Origin: Nocardioides albus
GTDB taxonomy: Bacteria; Actinomycetota; Actinomycetes; Propionibacteriales; Nocardioidaceae
NCBI RefSeq assembly: GCF_014648255.1
Contig: NZ_BMQT01000006.1
Span: 62,001 to 126,000, forward strand
Reading direction: 5' to 3'
Length of the DNA: 64,000 nt
Part shown: piece after piece, positions 61,519 through 64,000 of the stretch
Layout: each line of letters starts with the position of its first letter
How positions within the stretch are numbered: the first letter of the stretch is position 1
Translations under genes and position numbers: made by a program
The notes under the pieces: generated by a model
What the model saw: only the letters and a program-made list of their open reading frames with translations
The model's database searches: none
Told to the model about the DNA's origin: nothing

Positions 61519-62247
61519 TCAGCCCTTGGTGAGGACCGACGTGCGTTCGGGGTACGGCAGCGTCGGGGTGAGACCGGCGTGGATGGTCTCCTTCAGCCCC
61601 GAGGCGGCGATCGCCTCGACGTAGCGGCGCCGACGGCTGTTGTCGAAGACGATGATCCCGCCGGGGGCGAGCCGGTCCTTGGCCTTCTCCAAGCACGCCT
61701 CGCGGGCGCGCCCGTCGATCACCACGAGGTCGAACTCGCCGGCGACGTCGTCGATCGAGTCGACGTACGCCGCGAAGTCGAGGCCCGCATGGCCCTCCTT
61801 CTGGGAGGCGATCACGGGGTTGTCATTGGCGACCGGCTCGATGACCCGCAGCGAGATCTTCTCCTCGCCGGCCAGCTCGGCCTGCATCATCTCGCCGAAG
61901 CCCTTGTGGTGCTCGACGGAGTGGATCTCGTCGGCGCGGCGGGAGAGCCAGACCGTGGAGGCGCCCGAACCGTACTCGTAGACCCGGATCGGACGATCGC
62001 GCGCGCTCAGCCAGGCGTCGACAGCGGCGATCGCGTCGTAGGTCCACCACGGGACGTCCAGCTTCGCCATCGCCAGGGAGTCGTAGACCTTGGTCAGCGA
62101 GTGGGTCCAGTGACGCCAGCGCTGCTCGACCGGCGGGGCGGTCTCCTTCGCGAGCCCGGTCTTCGTCAGTCCGCGACCGACCGCCTTGAGAGAGGCGGCG
62201 TAGGACTGCTTGGCCAAGGAAAGCGGCGAACGGCCTGAGGTGGACAT
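61519..62247 (-). CDS. SAM-dependent methyltransferase-like protein
   Basis: 242 residues. Motif I equivalent is VYEYGSGASTVWLSRRADEI near 89-108. IHSVEHHKGF binds the SAM ribose region, EFDLVVIDGRAREACLEKAK is motif II, and LAPGGIIVFDNSRR is motif III. This layout is shared by methyltransferases encoded in capsule and glycan loci. No catalytic residue identifies the substrate. It lies 74 bp downstream of coaD on the same strand and marks the edge of the accessory block in the core recG-coaD-yceD order. Confidence 0.78.
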   Translation of the reverse strand: MSTSGRSPLSLAKQSYAASLKAVGRGLTKTGLAKETAPPVEQRWRHWTHSLTKVYDSLAMAKLDVPWWTYDAIAAVDAWLSARDRPIRVYEYGSGASTVWLSRRADEIHSVEHHKGFGEMMQAELAGEEKISLRVIEPVANDNPVIASQKEGHAGLDFAAYVDSIDDVAGEFDLVVIDGRAREACLEKAKDRLAPGGIIVFDNSRRRRYVEAIAASGLKETIHAGLTPTLPYPERTSVLTKG

Positions 62248-62321
62248 TGATCTCCAGAGAAAGAACGGCGGGCAGCCCTGGGAAGAACTGTCCTATGAAC
62301 GATACCGGCGAACGGTGCCCG

Positions 62322-62813
62322 TTACTCGGAACGTTCTGCCAAACGCTTGGTGAGTCGTGCGAGAACATCCGGCGGCAGGAAAGCCGACACATCCCCACCG
62401 AAATGGGCCATCTCCTTGATCAGGCTGGAGGAGACGGCCGCCCAGCGCGGGTCGTTGAGCAGGAAGACGGTCTCGACCCCGGTCATGTGCGCGTTCATCT
62501 GCGCCATCGGCGCTTCGTACTCCAGGTCGGGCGCGCCACGCAGCCCCTTCACGATCGCCTGGGCCTCGATCTCCACGCAGAAGTCGGTGACCAGCCCGGT
62601 GAATCCCTGGACCCGCACGTTGCCCAGCGGAGCGACGATCTCGGTGATCATCTCCATCCGCTCCTCGGCCGTGAACAGTCGCTTCGACTTCGACGGGTTG
62701 ACCCCGACGGCGACGACTACCTCGTCGAACATCGCCGAGGCGCGGGTGAAGATGTCGAGGTGGCCGAAGGTGGGCGGGTCGAACGACCCAGGGCACACCG
62801 CGCGACGCGTCAT
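62322..62813 (-). CDS. coaD: phosphopantetheine adenylyltransferase
   Basis: 163 residues, the standard length. The nucleotidyl-transferase signature PGSFDPPTFGHLDIFTRA (8-25) contains the HxGH-type motif as TFGH. RGLRGAPDLEYEAPMAQMN near 88-106 is the second substrate loop, and VSSSLIKEMAHFGGDVSAFL closes the active site. It converts 4'-phosphopantetheine and ATP to dephospho-CoA, the penultimate step of CoA synthesis. It lies 48 bp downstream of rsmD, as in many bacteria. Confidence 0.97.
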   Translation of the reverse strand: MTRRAVCPGSFDPPTFGHLDIFTRASAMFDEVVVAVGVNPSKSKRLFTAEERMEMITEIVAPLGNVRVQGFTGLVTDFCVEIEAQAIVKGLRGAPDLEYEAPMAQMNAHMTGVETVFLLNDPRWAAVSSSLIKEMAHFGGDVSAFLPPDVLARLTKRLAERSE

Positions 62814-62840
62814 TCTGCTTCTCTCCTCAGATCGGTCTCG

Positions 62841-62863
62841 GGTGGTCGAGCTTGTCGAGACTC
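62841..62863. repeat. dispersed palindromic element, second copy
   Basis: GGTGGTCGAGCTTGTCGAGACTC is nearly identical to 13376-13400 (GGTGGTCGAGCCTGTCGAGACCACC). It lies at the 3' end of the rsmD gene, whose stop is at 62862, and just upstream of coaD. Confidence 0.6.
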
Positions 62864-63425
62864 ATTCCGGCGCATGGCCGTACCAGAGCGAGGTCTCGCC
62901 GTACTTCTTCGACTTCTGGTCGGTGAATCCGTCGGGCCAGACCGGCTCGGGGCTGCGCGCGGACCGCTCGACGACGACCAGCGCCCCCGGGACCAACCAG
63001 CCGTGCTTGACCAGCAGCGCCATGTCCTCGGCGACCGCATCGTCCGAGAGCGGGTAGGGCGGATCGAGAAAAACCATGTCGTACGGAGCGGTCGGCGGTG
63101 TCACCAGGGTGCTCGCCACCGTGGCCGCGACCACGTCGGCCCGAGGGAAGCCGAGCTCCTTCGCGTTGGAACGGATCACCCCGGCCGTACGCCGATCCGA
63201 CTCGACCAAGGTGACGACCCCGGCGCCGCGAGACCACGCCTCCAGCCCGACCGCGCCGGTGCCGGCGTAGAGGTCGAGGAAGCGCAGGCCCGCCAGGGAG
63301 CCGTAGCTGGACTCGATCGCCGAGAAGAGTGCCTCGCGGACCCGGTCGGTGGTGGGACGGGTCCGCACCCCTCTGGGAGCGAGCAGGCGTCGCCCTCCCG
63401 CGGCGCCTCCGATGATCCGGGTCAT
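62862..63425 (-). CDS. rsmD: 16S rRNA (guanine966-N2)-methyltransferase
   Basis: 187 residues. The N terminus TRIIGGAAGGRRLLAPRGV and RPTTDRVREALFSAI are diagnostic of RsmD. FLDLYAGTGAVGLEAWSRGA near 50-69 is the SAM site, and VFLDPPYPLS near 128 is the DPPY-type N-methyltransferase motif. It methylates G966 of 16S rRNA. It is flanked by recG upstream and coaD downstream, the conserved order. Confidence 0.96.
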   Translation of the reverse strand: MTRIIGGAAGGRRLLAPRGVRTRPTTDRVREALFSAIESSYGSLAGLRFLDLYAGTGAVGLEAWSRGAGVVTLVESDRRTAGVIRSNAKELGFPRADVVAATVASTLVTPPTAPYDMVFLDPPYPLSDDAVAEDMALLVKHGWLVPGALVVVERSARSPEPVWPDGFTDQKSKKYGETSLWYGHAPE

Positions 63426-63434
63426 TGGGACACC

Positions 63435-64000
63435 TTAGGACTTTTCCAAGTAGTCGGCGGAAGCGGACTCCTCGATCTCGGTGACCCGCTCGGCCAGGAG
63501 CGGTGCGGTCGCGAGGTCCGGGTCCTTCTCCAGGAGGGAATCGGCCGCCTCGCGAGCCTGCAGGATCGTCTCCTCGTCGCGGAGCACACGCAGGCTCTCC
63601 AGGCTCGATCGCCGACCCGACTGGGACGCGCCGAGCACGTCCCCCTCGCGGCGCTGGTCGAGGTCGACCCGGGAGAGCGCGAACCCGTCGGTGGTCTCGG
63701 CGACCGCGTCCAGGCGGGTCCTGGCCGGGGTGCCTGCCTCGGCGTGGGAGACCAGCAGGCACAGCCCGTGCAGGCCACCACGGCCGACGCGACCGCGCAG
63801 CTGGTGGAGCTGGGAGACGCCGAAGCGGTCGGCGTCGAGGATGACCATGGTGGTGGCGTTGGGAACGTCGACGCCGACCTCGATCACGGTGGTCGCGACG
63901 AGCACGTCGACGTCGCCCGCGGCGAAGGCGCTCATGGTGCGCTCCTTCTCCTCGGCGGGGAGCTTGCCGTGCAGCTTGGCGACCCGGAGACCGTTGAGCG
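63435..64000 (-). CDS. recG: ATP-dependent DNA helicase RecG, C-terminal part
   Basis: The gene runs off the right edge, so only the last 187 or so codons are visible. The visible part reads LHGKLPAEEKERTMSAFAAG, then VLVATTVIEVGVDVPNATTM (motif V) and HQLRGRVGRGG (motif VI). RLDAVAETTDGFALSRVDLD and RREGDVLGASQSGRRSSL are the RecG-specific wedge-proximal end. RecG remodels stalled replication forks and Holliday junctions. Ten bases separate it from rsmD. Confidence 0.95.
   Translation of the reverse strand, partial: LNGLRVAKLHGKLPAEEKERTMSAFAAGDVDVLVATTVIEVGVDVPNATTMVILDADRFGVSQLHQLRGRVGRGGLHGLCLLVSHAEAGTPARTRLDAVAETTDGFALSRVDLDQRREGDVLGASQSGRRSSLESLRVLRDEETILQAREAADSLLEKDPDLATAPLLAERVTEIEESASADYLEKS

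Noticed and set aside
1..64000. CRISPR arrays, tRNA/rRNA genes, transposases or integrases
   Set aside because: I looked for regular spacer arrays, tRNA-like ends and arms, and transposase or recombinase motifs and saw none. The 21-bp repeats are contiguous tandem units, not repeat-spacer arrays.

Overview
The window is a GC-rich actinobacterial chromosome segment. High GC3 codon use, gene content and local gene order suggest Nocardioides or a close relative (Nocardioidaceae); the genus is an inference. I see no rRNA, tRNA, CRISPR array, insertion sequence or prophage.

Backbone. Reading leftward from the right edge, the minus strand carries a conserved core order: recG (cut by the window edge), rsmD, coaD, then yceD, rpmF, rnc, mutM, then smc. 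Two large accessory blocks interrupt it: 39.9-62.2 kb between coaD and yceD, and 25.9-37.4 kb between mutM and smc. A third accessory block lies beyond smc (0-22 kb).

Surface-glycan genes. Three clusters encode glycosyltransferases, SGNH-type O-acyltransferases, a polysaccharide pyruvyl transferase, methyltransferases, and polytopic YfhO-, GT39- and LPG-synthase-like membrane proteins. They lie at 0.5-13.2 kb, 26.0-34.0 kb, and 39.9-47.0 kb with 57.0-62.2 kb. Together they look like one dispersed system for a decorated cell-surface polysaccharide.

Catabolic islands. (1) 13.5-17.4 kb has an amidohydrolase and an MFS transporter, divergent from an ABM-like protein and an RpiR regulator, with nested palindromes in the shared promoter; its base composition is visibly less GC-rich. 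(2) 47.0-56.8 kb has a FadD19-like acyl-CoA ligase and enoyl-CoA hydratase on the plus strand. Facing them is a minus-strand operon for a branched-chain-amino-acid-type ABC importer (lipoprotein, LivH, fused LivM-LivG, LivF) ending in a FadD17-like ligase, with a divergent SDR. Exact matches to the published KstR (TnnAACnnGTTnnA) and KstR2 (AnCAAGnnCTTGnT) consensus motifs sit at the two promoter regions. This makes the island a candidate system for uptake and CoA activation of a steroid or isoprenoid acid, and it is the most interesting hypothesis here.

Other content. HrpB helicase and a phage-style SNF2 helicase with a convergent small Cys/His protein (17.5-22.2 kb); a DUF234-type ATPase behind a perfect AT-rich palindrome (35.6 kb); an orphan XRE regulator with its own palindrome (59.0 kb); a degraded MerR / NTF2-like pair fused by deletion (37.1-37.4 kb); a 21-bp-period repeat family next to three stop codons in the first 4.6 kb; and an rnc gene whose only sensible start is CTG.
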